DNA of 6,712 nt from GCA-003244245 sp035463315 (GCA_035463315.1 DATHTJ010000043.1:1-6712), one strand, 5' to 3'; shown: positions 1-6,181, counted from the stretch's first letter. A program made the numbers and translations. The notes: a model not told the origin generated them from the letters alone.

Positions 1-256
1 GTCGTCCTCTGCTGAAGCTTGGTGTGTAGCCGGTGGCACCAGCTGCAGCTGTTTAAAGCCCGGCTCACCGACGTCGACACCGGGGCGCTGCGACAGGTGC
101 TCACAGCGGTGTCTGGCTGCGGGAACCTGGCGTGGGCATCTGCGGCGAAGATCGCGTGGCCAGAGTGGCGAGCCCCATGGAGGCATTGGTCACACCTTTC
201 GACTTTTAACTGATTCGTGACAGCGTGGGGTGTGTCCGTCGCTCAGGCTCGGCGCC
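1..256. other. Left flank without a recognised gene
   Basis: No convincing gene is seen here. One small plus-strand reading frame (19-213, 64 codons, GTG start) has coding-like GC-rich third positions in its middle part (residues about 8-30, LQLFKARLTDVDTGALRQV), but no Shine-Dalgarno and no family I recognise. Its tail becomes tryptophan-rich and atypical, so it may be a decayed fragment or chance. A short AT-rich patch (about 186-211, TTGGTC followed by CTTTTAACT) is the only promoter-like sequence before the next gene, and its spacing is poor. Confidence 0.3.
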
Positions 257-1192
257 ATGACCGAACCACGGACGTCAGAGGACAATCGATCGGGCCGGCG
301 CGGCGGCTCGCCGGGCTGGCACCGGGAGCTCGTTGAGTTGGGGGCGCTGTTCTTGGCCGTCGCCGTCGCCGATCTGTTCGCCAACATGCTCGCCCACCGC
401 CCACTTGGTCCGGTTGTGCTGATCGGCCTGGGCGTGTCGTTGCTGCTCAGCGCGGCGTTGCACCGCCGATGCACACACCGCCCCGCCCGGGCGCCGGCCC
501 TGCCCTGGGCGGCCCGTCCGGCGCCCAACGCCGCCGGGAGCAGCCGGGGGACGGCGGGAGGGAGGAATCTGTGGCGCGTGCGGACGGTAGTGCGCGACAA
601 CCCGGGCAGCCTCGCCGCGCTGGCCGCCAGCCTGGCCAGCCACGGCCTGAATATCCTGTCCGTCCAGGTCCACGCCGTAGCCGACGGGGCGGTCGACGAG
701 TTCCTCCTCCAAGCGCCCTCGGGCACCGCGGGCAGCGACGTCGCCGCCGCGACCGAGACCGGCGGCGGGCGCGACGTTCACGCCGTCCGTGCCGACATGC
801 ATGACCTCGTCGACGTTCCGACCCGCGTGCTCACGCTGGCCGCCCAGGTGACCGGCACCGGGACGCAGCTGGCGGCGGCACTGCGCGCGTTGCTCGGCGC
901 GTCCACCGTCTGCCGAAAGGACCAGGTTGGCGAGGACCAGAGCGAGCCGGACGGGGTGGACGGAACGACGATGCGGTTGGGTGATCCCGCAGGCGGGGTG
1001 CTCACGTGTGAGCGCGCCACTCTGCCCTTCACTCCAGCAGAGTTCGCCCGGGCCCGGGCCCTGCGTGACCTGGCGCCTCCGCCGCCGCTCGTCCGGCTCA
1101 CCGCACACTACTGGGCCCAGCTACGGCAGCCGGCAGCCAGCGAGCGGGGGAACGATCAGCACGATGACCATAACCCCGGGAGCAGCCAGTGA
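257..1192 (+). CDS. Membrane-anchored ACT-domain protein
   Basis: This encodes a 311-residue protein of unknown exact role. Residues 1-25 are hydrophilic. Two hydrophobic segments follow at about 28-45 and 50-67, separated by a short turn (AHRP), so the N-terminus probably forms a membrane hairpin. A proline/alanine/arginine-rich linker (about 70-103) leads to an ACT-type fold at about 105-155, with the typical DNPGSLAAL helix start and the HGLNILSVQVH strand. ACT domains usually bind amino acids or other small ligands and control an attached enzyme or regulator, but no catalytic domain is visible here. The C-terminal part (about 184-275) contains DLVDVPTRVLTLA, LRALLGA and LPFTPAEFARARAL, which read as conserved but which I cannot assign. 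The ATG at 257 is preferred over an in-frame GTG at 230; neither has a good Shine-Dalgarno. The C-terminus is hydrophilic and ends 101 bp before the dehydrogenase gene. A role as a ligand sensor at the membrane is inference only. Confidence 0.8.
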   Translation: MTEPRTSEDNRSGRRGGSPGWHRELVELGALFLAVAVADLFANMLAHRPLGPVVLIGLGVSLLLSAALHRRCTHRPARAPALPWAARPAPNAAGSSRGTAGGRNLWRVRTVVRDNPGSLAALAASLASHGLNILSVQVHAVADGAVDEFLLQAPSGTAGSDVAAATETGGGRDVHAVRADMHDLVDVPTRVLTLAAQVTGTGTQLAAALRALLGASTVCRKDQVGEDQSEPDGVDGTTMRLGDPAGGVLTCERATLPFTPAEFARARALRDLAPPPPLVRLTAHYWAQLRQPAASERGNDQHDDHNPGSSQ

Positions 1193-1233
1193 CCTCGACC
1201 ACCGAGGAGCCCGTTGGGGGGCCGTAGCTGATG

Positions 1234-1258
1234 GTTTGTGGGTGTGCTCACCGGGAAG
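1234..1258 (+). promoter_or_regulatory. Candidate SigB/SigF-type stress promoter
   Basis: GTTT at 1234-1237 is followed by 15 bases and GGGAAG at 1253-1258. This fits the GTTT-N14-16-GGGTAT pattern of actinobacterial SigB/SigF-type sigma factors at the first four -10 bases' GGG plus the A, and departs from it at two -10 bases. It would start transcription near 1265, about 30 bases before the GTG of the dehydrogenase. The spacer contains an imperfect palindrome, GGTGTGCTCACC (1241-1252), that could be an operator. The dehydrogenase family includes general stress proteins, which makes the reading plausible. Confidence 0.4.
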
Positions 1259-1293
1259 GTGGTTATCCCGACCCCAACCAGCGGAGGCATACC

Positions 1294-2190
1294 GTGAGCC
1301 AGGACCAGTTCACCCAGCAGGATCCCACGGAGCAGCACGCAGCACCGGGCAGCGGCGATCGGACGGTGGAGTATCCGGGCCGCACCGGCGATATGGACGT
1401 GCAGCCTGACCACGGTGAGCACAGCTACCGGGGCACCGGACGCCTGGAGGGCAAGAAGGCCGTCATCACCGGCGGTGACTCCGGCATCGGCCGGGCGGTG
1501 GCGATCGCGTTCGCCCGGGAAGGGGCGGACGTGCTGATCACCTGCCTGGACTCCGAGAAGGACGACGCGCAGGAGACGGCCCGCTGGGTCCTCGACGCCG
1601 GCCGTCGGGCCGTCACGGTGACCGGTGACCTCCGTGACGAGCAGCACTGCCGCGAGGTGGTCGACCGCGCTGGGCAGGAGTTCGGGCAGATCGACGTACT
1701 GGTCAGCAACGCGGCTTACCAGATGTCGCAGGACGGCGGGCTCGATGCCATCAGCACCGAGCAGTTCGACCGGGTGATGAAGACCAACGTCTACGCGCTG
1801 TTCTGGCTGTGTAAGGCGGCCGTGCCGCACATGCCGACCGGATCCACCATCATCACCAGCTCTTCGGTCCAGGCGTTCCAGCCCTCCCCGCACCTGATGG
1901 ACTACGCGGCCTCCAAGGCCGCGATCATGAACTTCACCAAGGCACTCGGCCACGACCTCATCGAGCGGGGTATCCGCGCCAACTCGGTCGCCCCCGGTCC
2001 CGTATGGACCCCGCTGATCCCCGCCACCATGGCCGAGGACAAGCTGGAGTCGTTCGGCGCGCAGGCGCCCATGGGGCGGGCGGCGCAGCCAGCCGAGCTC
2101 GCACCGTTCTACGTGTTCCTTGCATCCCAGGAATCGAGCTACATGACCTCGGAGGTCATCGGGGTGACCGGCGGGTCACCGATCACGTGA
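1294..2190 (+). CDS. Short-chain dehydrogenase/reductase, YghA/GSP39 type
   Basis: This is a 298-residue cytosolic NAD(P)-dependent oxidoreductase of the classical SDR superfamily. It most resembles the subgroup with a roughly 50-residue hydrophilic N-terminal extension, which includes E. coli YghA and Bacillus general stress protein 39. Visible motifs are the Rossmann glycine motif TGGDSGIG (59-66), NAA in VSNAAYQ (139-141; the first Asn of the usual NNA is Ser), Asn164 in KTNVY, and the catalytic Ser191, Tyr204 and Lys208 in SSSVQAF and YAASK. VAPGPVWTP (232-240) and the C-terminal SSYMTSEVIGVTGG are typical of the subgroup. The GTG at 1294 is chosen because GGAGG (1283-1287) lies six bases upstream; the frame is open further upstream without a better start. 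The substrate is unknown, with aldehydes or ketones generally proposed for this subgroup. The preceding SigB/SigF-like promoter suggests stress-induced expression. Confidence 0.92.
   Translation: MSQDQFTQQDPTEQHAAPGSGDRTVEYPGRTGDMDVQPDHGEHSYRGTGRLEGKKAVITGGDSGIGRAVAIAFAREGADVLITCLDSEKDDAQETARWVLDAGRRAVTVTGDLRDEQHCREVVDRAGQEFGQIDVLVSNAAYQMSQDGGLDAISTEQFDRVMKTNVYALFWLCKAAVPHMPTGSTIITSSSVQAFQPSPHLMDYAASKAAIMNFTKALGHDLIERGIRANSVAPGPVWTPLIPATMAEDKLESFGAQAPMGRAAQPAELAPFYVFLASQESSYMTSEVIGVTGGSPIT
2163..2180 (+). repeat. Perfect 7-bp hairpin at the 3' end of the dehydrogenase gene
   Basis: GGTGACC (2163-2169) and GGTCACC (2174-2180) form a perfect stem with a four-base loop inside the last codons (VTGGSPIT). 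There is no U-tract after it. A longer-range inverted repeat, CGATGAG (2195-2201) and CTCATCG (2222-2228), follows the stop. Either may slow transcription or protect the 3' end, but neither is a canonical intrinsic terminator. Confidence 0.3.
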
Positions 2191-2241
2191 GACCCGATGA
2201 GCGGATGCCCTCAGTCACGTTCTCATCGTCACAGGGTGTCC

Positions 2242-2268
2242 TTGGCCGGGAGCGCGCTCGGCTATCGT
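2242..2268 (+). promoter_or_regulatory. Candidate promoter of the fluoride operon
   Basis: TTGGCC (2242-2247) and TATCGT (2263-2268) resemble -35 and -10 elements, but with a short 15-base spacer. Transcription would begin at about 2274-2276, immediately before the first base of the riboswitch-like sequence. That is a typical arrangement and the main reason to trust this otherwise modest match. Confidence 0.42.
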
Positions 2269-2276
2269 GGGTGCTC

Positions 2277-2352
2277 AGCGGTGGGGCCCGCCGTCCCGCC
2301 GAGGAGTCGGCTCGGGAGAACCGCACAGCGAGTGCCGCCAACGGTCCCTACC
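2277..2352 (+). promoter_or_regulatory. Fluoride (crcB) riboswitch-like leader RNA
   Basis: The 16 bases at 2277-2292 (AGCGGTGGGGCCCGCC) match the 5' stem-loop of the Thermotoga petrophila fluoride aptamer at 13 of 16 positions, from memory of that sequence. Stem pairs are G2278-C2291, C2279-G2290 and G2280-C2289. The loop GGGGCC (2283-2288) can pair with GGTCCC (2343-2348), giving the expected pseudoknot with one G-U pair. In between lie an accessory hairpin (CCCG/CCGA at 2295-2302 with TCGG/CGGG at 2307-2316), the conserved-looking AACC (2319-2322), and a GCAC/GTGC hairpin (2323-2335). The 3' part ACGGTCCCTAC matches the aptamer end, including A2341 and T2349, the positions of the A-U linchpin pair. 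Departures are a TGATG-like element that reads CGCCAACG with about three extra bases, and G/C where an A-U tertiary pair is usual. The location directly before crcB is strong support. It may be a divergent or partly decayed riboswitch. Confidence 0.5.
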
Positions 2353-2377
2353 AGTGCTGAATGTCGCTGGTAGGAGG
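2347..2377 (+). promoter_or_regulatory. Shine-Dalgarno-sequestering hairpin before crcB
   Basis: CCTACCAGTG (2347-2356) pairs with CGCTGGTAGG (2365-2374): eight Watson-Crick pairs, then a T-G and a G-C pair, closing an eight-base loop. The 3' arm covers the first half of the Shine-Dalgarno AGGAGG (2372-2377), which sits six bases before the ATG at 2384. The 5' arm overlaps the last two bases of the proposed pseudoknot strand (2343-2348) plus T2349, so the two structures exclude each other. Inference: fluoride binding would hold the 5' strand in the pseudoknot and free the ribosome binding site, giving a translational ON switch. Confidence 0.65.
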
Positions 2378-2383
2378 CCGGGT

Positions 2384-2881
2384 ATGGGATCGGGGAACAC
2401 GCGTTCGGTGGCCGGTCCGGTTGATCCGGACGTGGATCTGCATGTGCCGGAGCAGCGCCGCGAGCTGGGTGAGCATCCGGTGGCGGTGCTGGGATCGATC
2501 GCGATGGGCGGGGTGGCCGGATCGCTGGCCCGCTACGGGCTTGGCGTGGTGTTCCCTCGTGATCCGGGTGAGTGGCCGTGGGCGACGTGGGGCATCAACG
2601 TGACCGGGTGCCTGCTGATCGGTGTGCTGATGGTGCTGATCAGCGAGAGGGGGATCGGACACCGGCTGCTGCGCCCGTTTCTCGGGGTCGGGGTGCTGGG
2701 CGGCTTCACCACGTTCTCCACCGCCATGGTCGACGTGCAGCAGTTGGTCGACGAGGGTGCCGCCGGCCTGGGCCTGCTGTATCTGGTGGGCACGGTGGCC
2801 GCGGCGATGATCGCGGTGATCACCGGTTCCGGGGCGACCCGGTGGGCACTGGGTGTGGCGCAGCGGGAGGGGAAACGGTGA
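2384..2881 (+). CDS. crcB: CrcB/FluC fluoride channel subunit, long N-terminus
   Basis: This 165-residue inner-membrane protein belongs to the CrcB/Fluc family, which exports fluoride as a dual-topology or heterodimeric channel. Visible family motifs are GGVAGSLARYGLG (42-54), WGINVTGCLLIG (69-80, with the conserved Asn72) and VLGGFTTFSTAMVD (104-117, the central Na+/fluoride pore segment). Four hydrophobic segments lie at about 36-57, 69-86, 98-121 and 127-148. It is longer than the usual 120-130 residues because of a hydrophilic N-terminal extension (1-32) containing DPDVDLHVPEQRREL. Arginines concentrate in the TM2-TM3 loop (SERGIGHRLLR) and the C-terminal tail (TRW...REGKR), predicting N-in/C-in topology. 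The ATG start is fixed by AGGAGG six bases upstream, whose access is probably controlled by the leader hairpin. The stop overlaps the next start (TGATG, one base). Confidence 0.93.
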   Translation: MGSGNTRSVAGPVDPDVDLHVPEQRRELGEHPVAVLGSIAMGGVAGSLARYGLGVVFPRDPGEWPWATWGINVTGCLLIGVLMVLISERGIGHRLLRPFLGVGVLGGFTTFSTAMVDVQQLVDEGAAGLGLLYLVGTVAAAMIAVITGSGATRWALGVAQREGKR

Positions 2882-3027
2882 TGAAGCTGCAGGGCTCGGC
2901 ATTGCGCTTGACGATCTTCGTCGGCGAGTTCGACAAGTGGCACCACAAACCGCTCTACACCGAGATCGTGCATCGCGCACACCAGGGCGGTCTGGCCGGG
3001 GCAACAGTGCTGCGCACCGTGTCGTGA
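2881..3027 (+). pseudogene. Truncated DUF190 (UPF0166) protein, N-terminal half
   Basis: The 48-residue frame MKLQGSALRLTIFVGEFDK... ending GLAGATVLRTVS has the N-terminal half of the DUF190 family (usually about 105-115 residues). DUF190 genes are often found beside crcB, but their function is not established. The match covers the first beta-alpha unit (LRLTIFVGE, then KPLYTEIV) and GLAGATVLR. The next conserved block of the family, GIEGFG, and the whole second half are absent, and the frame stops three codons later. The start overlaps the crcB stop by one base, with GGGAGG (2865-2870) upstream. The stop overlaps the second crcB start (GTGA). The codons remain GC-rich with no internal stop, so it may still be translated, perhaps only to couple translation. 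An internal deletion is the simplest explanation; a genuinely short variant or an assembly error cannot be excluded. Confidence 0.8.
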
Positions 3028-3380
3028 CCGTGCTGTGGGTGGCGCTGGGCGCCGCGCTCGGCGCACCCGCGCGGTATCTGCTGGACCGGGCGGTGCAGGC
3101 CCGGCACGACTCGGTGTTCCCGTTCGGCACGCTAATGGTCAACGTGATCGGATCGCTGCTGCTCGGGTTTCTCGCCGCCCTGCCCGCCGCCGGCCCGGTG
3201 ATGGCGGCAGCGGGGATCGGGTTCTGCGGGGCACTGAGCACGTATTCGACGTTCAGCTACGAGACGCTGCGGCTGCTGGCCGACCGTGCCCGGTTACTGG
3301 CCGCACTCAACATCGGTATCAGCTTGATCGCCGGCCTGGGTGCCGCATACTGCGGCATCGCCCTTGCGCAGGCCTGGTAG
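3024..3380 (+). CDS. crcB: CrcB/FluC fluoride channel, second subunit
   Basis: This is a 118-residue CrcB/Fluc protein, a normal length for the family. Motifs are GAALGAPARYLLD (9-21), FPFGTLMVNVIGSLLLG (32-48, with Asn40) and GFCGALSTYSTFSYET (66-81, the pore segment with Ser/Tyr variants of the common GGFTTFSTF). Four hydrophobic segments fit about 3-19, 36-54, 59-79 and 91-113. Arginines lie in the TM1-TM2 loop (R17, R22, R27) and after TM3 (R83, R88, R90), with none in the short N- or C-termini. This predicts N-out/C-out, the reverse of the first subunit. The GTG start overlaps the stop of the DUF190 fragment by four bases (GTGA) and has no strong Shine-Dalgarno of its own, so translation is probably coupled. 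Paired crcB genes in other bacteria form obligate heterodimers, and this pair likely does too. Confidence 0.92.
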   Translation: MTVLWVALGAALGAPARYLLDRAVQARHDSVFPFGTLMVNVIGSLLLGFLAALPAAGPVMAAAGIGFCGALSTYSTFSYETLRLLADRARLLAALNIGISLIAGLGAAYCGIALAQAW

Positions 3381-3386
3381 CGCGGC

Positions 3387-3545
3387 CTACCGGGCCAACG
3401 CCGAGCCCAGGTGCAGCGCCGACGGGCCATCCGCGGACCGCTCAAGGCACGGTAGGTGTCATTCCACGGCGAGCTGGCCCACACCAGCGCGGCCAGCGCA
3501 GCGTCTCCGGTGAGCTCGGTCAGGGCCTCGGCGACGGCACTGGGC
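3387..3545 (-). pseudogene. Frameshifted C-terminal remnant of an unidentified gene
   Basis: Read on the minus strand just after the permease stop, one frame gives a well-formed segment with strong GC-rich third positions (PSAVAEALTELTG, then ALAALVWASSPWNDTYRALSG) and no start codon. Around 3420-3460 the coding signal moves to another frame, which continues ADGPSALHLGSALAR and ends at TAG (3387-3389), a plausible natural C-terminus. The first frame instead turns into arginine/tryptophan-rich sequence (RMARRRCTWARRW), which is typical of out-of-frame reading. This looks like the end of a deleted gene that had once followed the ABC exporter genes, or been placed there. I do not recognise the family. 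Confidence 0.5.
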
Positions 3546-3552
3546 CGTCGTG

Positions 3553-5193
3553 TCAGATGGCGAGATCTCGGCGGGCGTAGCCGCAGACACCGATGATCAT
3601 CAGGACGACGGCCACCGCCGACAGCCCGGCCATTGCCCCCCAGTCCGGTGGAGTCTCGGGGACCAAGGCCAGGTGTGCAAACGGGGAGAGCCGACCCACC
3701 CACTCGGGTGCCCCGACGCTCTGCGCCGTCACTTGCAGCAGGAATCCGCCCACCGCGGGCAGCGCGCCGACAGCGAGTACCGCCCTCGGAGCCCAGCCCA
3801 GCGCCAGCACCGCCGCGCCGAGGCACAGCAGCGCGACCGGTGTCACGTTGAGCGCACCGGCGAGCGCGGCGCCCACACCGAGCGGTGCCCCGGCTGCGGC
3901 AGTCCCGACCCACACCGCCACCCCCGCGCTGGCCAGGAGCAGCAGGACCCCGGCCACGGTCACCAAGATTTCCGCGCCGGCCAGCTGCCTACGCGACACC
4001 GGCAGGCCGAAAAGCAGCACCGTGTGCCGACTGATCTCGTCCGCGCCCGCGGCGGTGATCCGCGCCGCGGCGTACACCCCTGCGGGGATCCCGAGCAGGC
4101 TGAACATCGTCGCCGCGTATCCCGGCACCGAACCCAACCCGGCGAAACCGGCCTCGGCGGCGAGTTCGGCGAAGCGGGCATTATCGGTGAGGAACTCGGT
4201 GATCGAGACGGCGAGCAACCCGATGAGCAGGTAGTAGGCGCTGACACCCAAAGCCCAGCCCGTCCACGGTCGGATTGTGCGGCGGACTGCGAACGCTGTG
4301 ACCGACCCCAGCAGCCGGATTCGGGGCCGGCGGCTCGTCGACACGCTCAGCAGCCCACTGCCGACATCGCGACAACGCGCGGCAAGGACCGCGCCGGCAC
4401 CCAGAAGCAGCGGGACAGCTGCCAGTATCAGCAGCGGACCTGGCCGCTCAGCCGCGTAGGGCTGGAGTTTGGCAAGCAGACCAAACGGTGACACCCAGTG
4501 CAGCCATGTCAGAGCGGCGATACCGTCGGCGACCATCCGCATCAGTAGCGTCGTACCCAACACTGCCACCGACAGCCCAGTCGCGGAAGCGCGAGTAGGC
4601 ATGATCTGAGCAGCGAACCCACCCATCGCGGCAAAGATCAGCCCCAAGCCGGCAAGCCCGGCCCCGTGCAGCACGGCCCCGGTCGCCGCGGTCCCGGCGA
4701 CCACGAGTGCCGCAGCCACCCCGGCACCGACCACCACTACCGCACCGGCGAGCATGGTGAAGCTGCGGACCACCAGGTCGGCAGATCGCACCCGACCGGC
4801 CAGCAGCAGATCCCAGCGCCCGGCGTCCTCCTCACCGCGGGTGACTCGGGTGGCGGTCAGCAGCGCCCATACACCGATCAGGACCGCCAGGGGTGTGCCC
4901 GTGCGCCAGACGGTGAACCCGCCGGGGTCGTCCAGCGCGACTGGCGACCCGAATAGGGTCCGGATTGCCGGATTAGCTGCCAGCGCCTGCAACGCTGGGC
5001 CGTCGAGCGCACCAGCGAAGGTGCTCTGGTATTGCGTGGCGACCACTGCTGACATCCCCGCCGCGACAACGAACACGACGGCGGCACCACGGCGAATGTG
5101 GCGGCAGGCGAGGCCGGTCAGCGCAGGCCCGACACGCTGCGGTGCAGAGGTGACCACGAGCGACGGCGTGCGGTCCAGCGCGCCGGTGGTCAT
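3553..5193 (-). CDS. ABC exporter permease, 'polyketide antibiotic exporter' type
   Basis: This 546-residue protein is predicted to have about 12 membrane segments, at roughly 37-53, 99-115, 144-168, 174-196, 202-222, 253-273, 311-332, 357-378, 405-428, 445-466, 470-490 and 518-538. It resembles the actinobacterial ABC-2 type permeases annotated as exporters of polyketide antibiotics (COG3559/TnrB3-like). Two halves look duplicated. Each has an acidic cytoplasmic motif followed by an ABC-2-like segment (EEDAGRWDLLLAGRV at 121-135; DEISRHTVLLFGLPVS at 385-400), and each has a later SPF motif (SPFGLL at 235; SPFAHL at 503). One chain therefore probably supplies both transmembrane halves. The ATG overlaps the ATPase stop by four bases (ATGA), and GGGGAG lies about eight bases upstream. 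The substrate is unknown; drug or antibiotic efflux is a family-based guess. Its stop faces the fluoride operon, so the two units converge. Confidence 0.87.
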   Translation of the reverse strand: MTTGALDRTPSLVVTSAPQRVGPALTGLACRHIRRGAAVVFVVAAGMSAVVATQYQSTFAGALDGPALQALAANPAIRTLFGSPVALDDPGGFTVWRTGTPLAVLIGVWALLTATRVTRGEEDAGRWDLLLAGRVRSADLVVRSFTMLAGAVVVVGAGVAAALVVAGTAATGAVLHGAGLAGLGLIFAAMGGFAAQIMPTRASATGLSVAVLGTTLLMRMVADGIAALTWLHWVSPFGLLAKLQPYAAERPGPLLILAAVPLLLGAGAVLAARCRDVGSGLLSVSTSRRPRIRLLGSVTAFAVRRTIRPWTGWALGVSAYYLLIGLLAVSITEFLTDNARFAELAAEAGFAGLGSVPGYAATMFSLLGIPAGVYAAARITAAGADEISRHTVLLFGLPVSRRQLAGAEILVTVAGVLLLLASAGVAVWVGTAAAGAPLGVGAALAGALNVTPVALLCLGAAVLALGWAPRAVLAVGALPAVGGFLLQVTAQSVGAPEWVGRLSPFAHLALVPETPPDWGAMAGLSAVAVVLMIIGVCGYARRDLAI

Positions 5194-6116
5194 CGCGCGG
5201 TCTCCCCGTAGTAGTCGAGAAAAATCTCCTCAAGGGTGGGTTCCCGCATCTCGATCGACGTCACCTCGCATCCGGCCAGAGCGCGCAACGCTGGCCCTGG
5301 CGGCCCGGCCAGCGAGAACCGCAGCCCACCCTCGCCGAGGTTCTCGACACCCAGCACCCCAGGTAGGCCCGTCAGCTCTGGTGGCGCTCCGGTGAAAGAG
5401 ACCTTGACCTCGGTGCGTCGCAGGCGGCGCAACTCCGCGATCCTGGCCACCTCCACCAGCCGGCCCGCTCTCAGGATTGCGACCCGGTCACACACCGCCT
5501 CGACCTCTGCAAGCTGGTGGGAGCTGAGAAACACCGTCTGACCCCGTTCGCGGGTCTCGGCGATGCAGCGCCGGAACTCCCGTTCCATCAGCGGGTCCAG
5601 ACCGCTGGTCGGCTCATCGAGCACCAGCAGCGGCGCTCGGGTCGAAAACGCCGACACCAAAGCGACCTTCTGCCGGTTGCCCGTCGAGTACGCCTTCCCC
5701 GGCTTGTCCAGGTCAAGCTCGAAGCGTCCGACCAGCTCGTCGCGGTAGCCGAGGTCAGTACCCGGCCCGATCCGAGCCAGCAACTCCAGGATCTCGGCAC
5801 CGGTCAGCGACGGCCACAGCACCACATCAGCAGGCACATACGCCAGATGCCGGTGCGCCCGACGCACGTCGGCTGCATCATCAGAGAATACTCGCGCGGT
5901 GCCCGCCGTCGGTCGAATCAACCCCAGCAGCATCCGAACCGTCGTCGACTTGCCAGCACCGTTCGGTCCCAGGAACCCGAACACCTCACCAGGCCGCACC
6001 GCCAGTGACAAATCCTCCACGGCGGTGGTGCACCCGAACCGCTTCGTCAACCCCTCGGTCTCGATGGCGAGCCCACCTGCCGTAGGCGGGGGATGCAAAG
6101 CCGAAGCAGCAGACAC
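5190..6116 (-). CDS. ABC exporter ATP-binding subunit
   Basis: This 308-residue ATPase energises the permease encoded immediately downstream. Motifs are Walker A GPNGAGKST (50-58), the signature region YSTGNRQKV (143-151, a variant of LSGGQ), Walker B LLVLDEPT (163-170), the D-loop SGLD (171-174) and the H-loop SSH with His200. The usual Q-loop glutamine is missing: the segment reads YVPADVVLWPSLTG (93-106), comparable to the GD/GE variants of this exporter subgroup. A C-terminal domain of about 75 residues (235-308, ending PTLEEIFLDYYGE) resembles the DUF4162-type tail of drug-export ATPases. The GTG at 6116 is preferred because AGAGGG lies six bases upstream on the minus strand. A longer in-frame ATG at 6203 falls inside the promoter and would add an unrelated basic, cysteine-rich leader. 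No regulator gene is adjacent within the window. Confidence 0.92.
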   Translation of the reverse strand: MSAASALHPPPTAGGLAIETEGLTKRFGCTTAVEDLSLAVRPGEVFGFLGPNGAGKSTTVRMLLGLIRPTAGTARVFSDDAADVRRAHRHLAYVPADVVLWPSLTGAEILELLARIGPGTDLGYRDELVGRFELDLDKPGKAYSTGNRQKVALVSAFSTRAPLLVLDEPTSGLDPLMEREFRRCIAETRERGQTVFLSSHQLAEVEAVCDRVAILRAGRLVEVARIAELRRLRRTEVKVSFTGAPPELTGLPGVLGVENLGEGGLRFSLAGPPGPALRALAGCEVTSIEMREPTLEEIFLDYYGETAR

Positions 6117-6181
6117 GGGAAACCCTCTTTCAACCGACCGACAACCATGCCGACCAGGCTTCCCGGCGCACCTGGAACAGG

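Noticed and set aside
190..1108. Long open frames on the minus strand and in other plus frames across the ACT-protein gene
   Set aside because: They are shadows of a GC-rich gene, rich in arginine, alanine and proline, with no domains and no ribosome binding sites. The plus-strand frame alone shows an ACT motif and membrane segments.
1156..1953. 265-codon open frame opposite the dehydrogenase
   Set aside because: The opposite frame carries the full SDR motif set, while this one is histidine/arginine-rich without any recognisable family.
3381..3400. GGCC-TACCG-GGCC hairpin after the second crcB as a terminator
   Set aside because: The stem is only four base pairs with no U-tract, too weak to call a terminator.
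3550..4491. 313-codon plus-strand frame opposite the permease
   Set aside because: It is glutamine/arginine/histidine-rich, low-complexity translation of the antisense strand. The minus strand gives a coherent 12-segment membrane protein.
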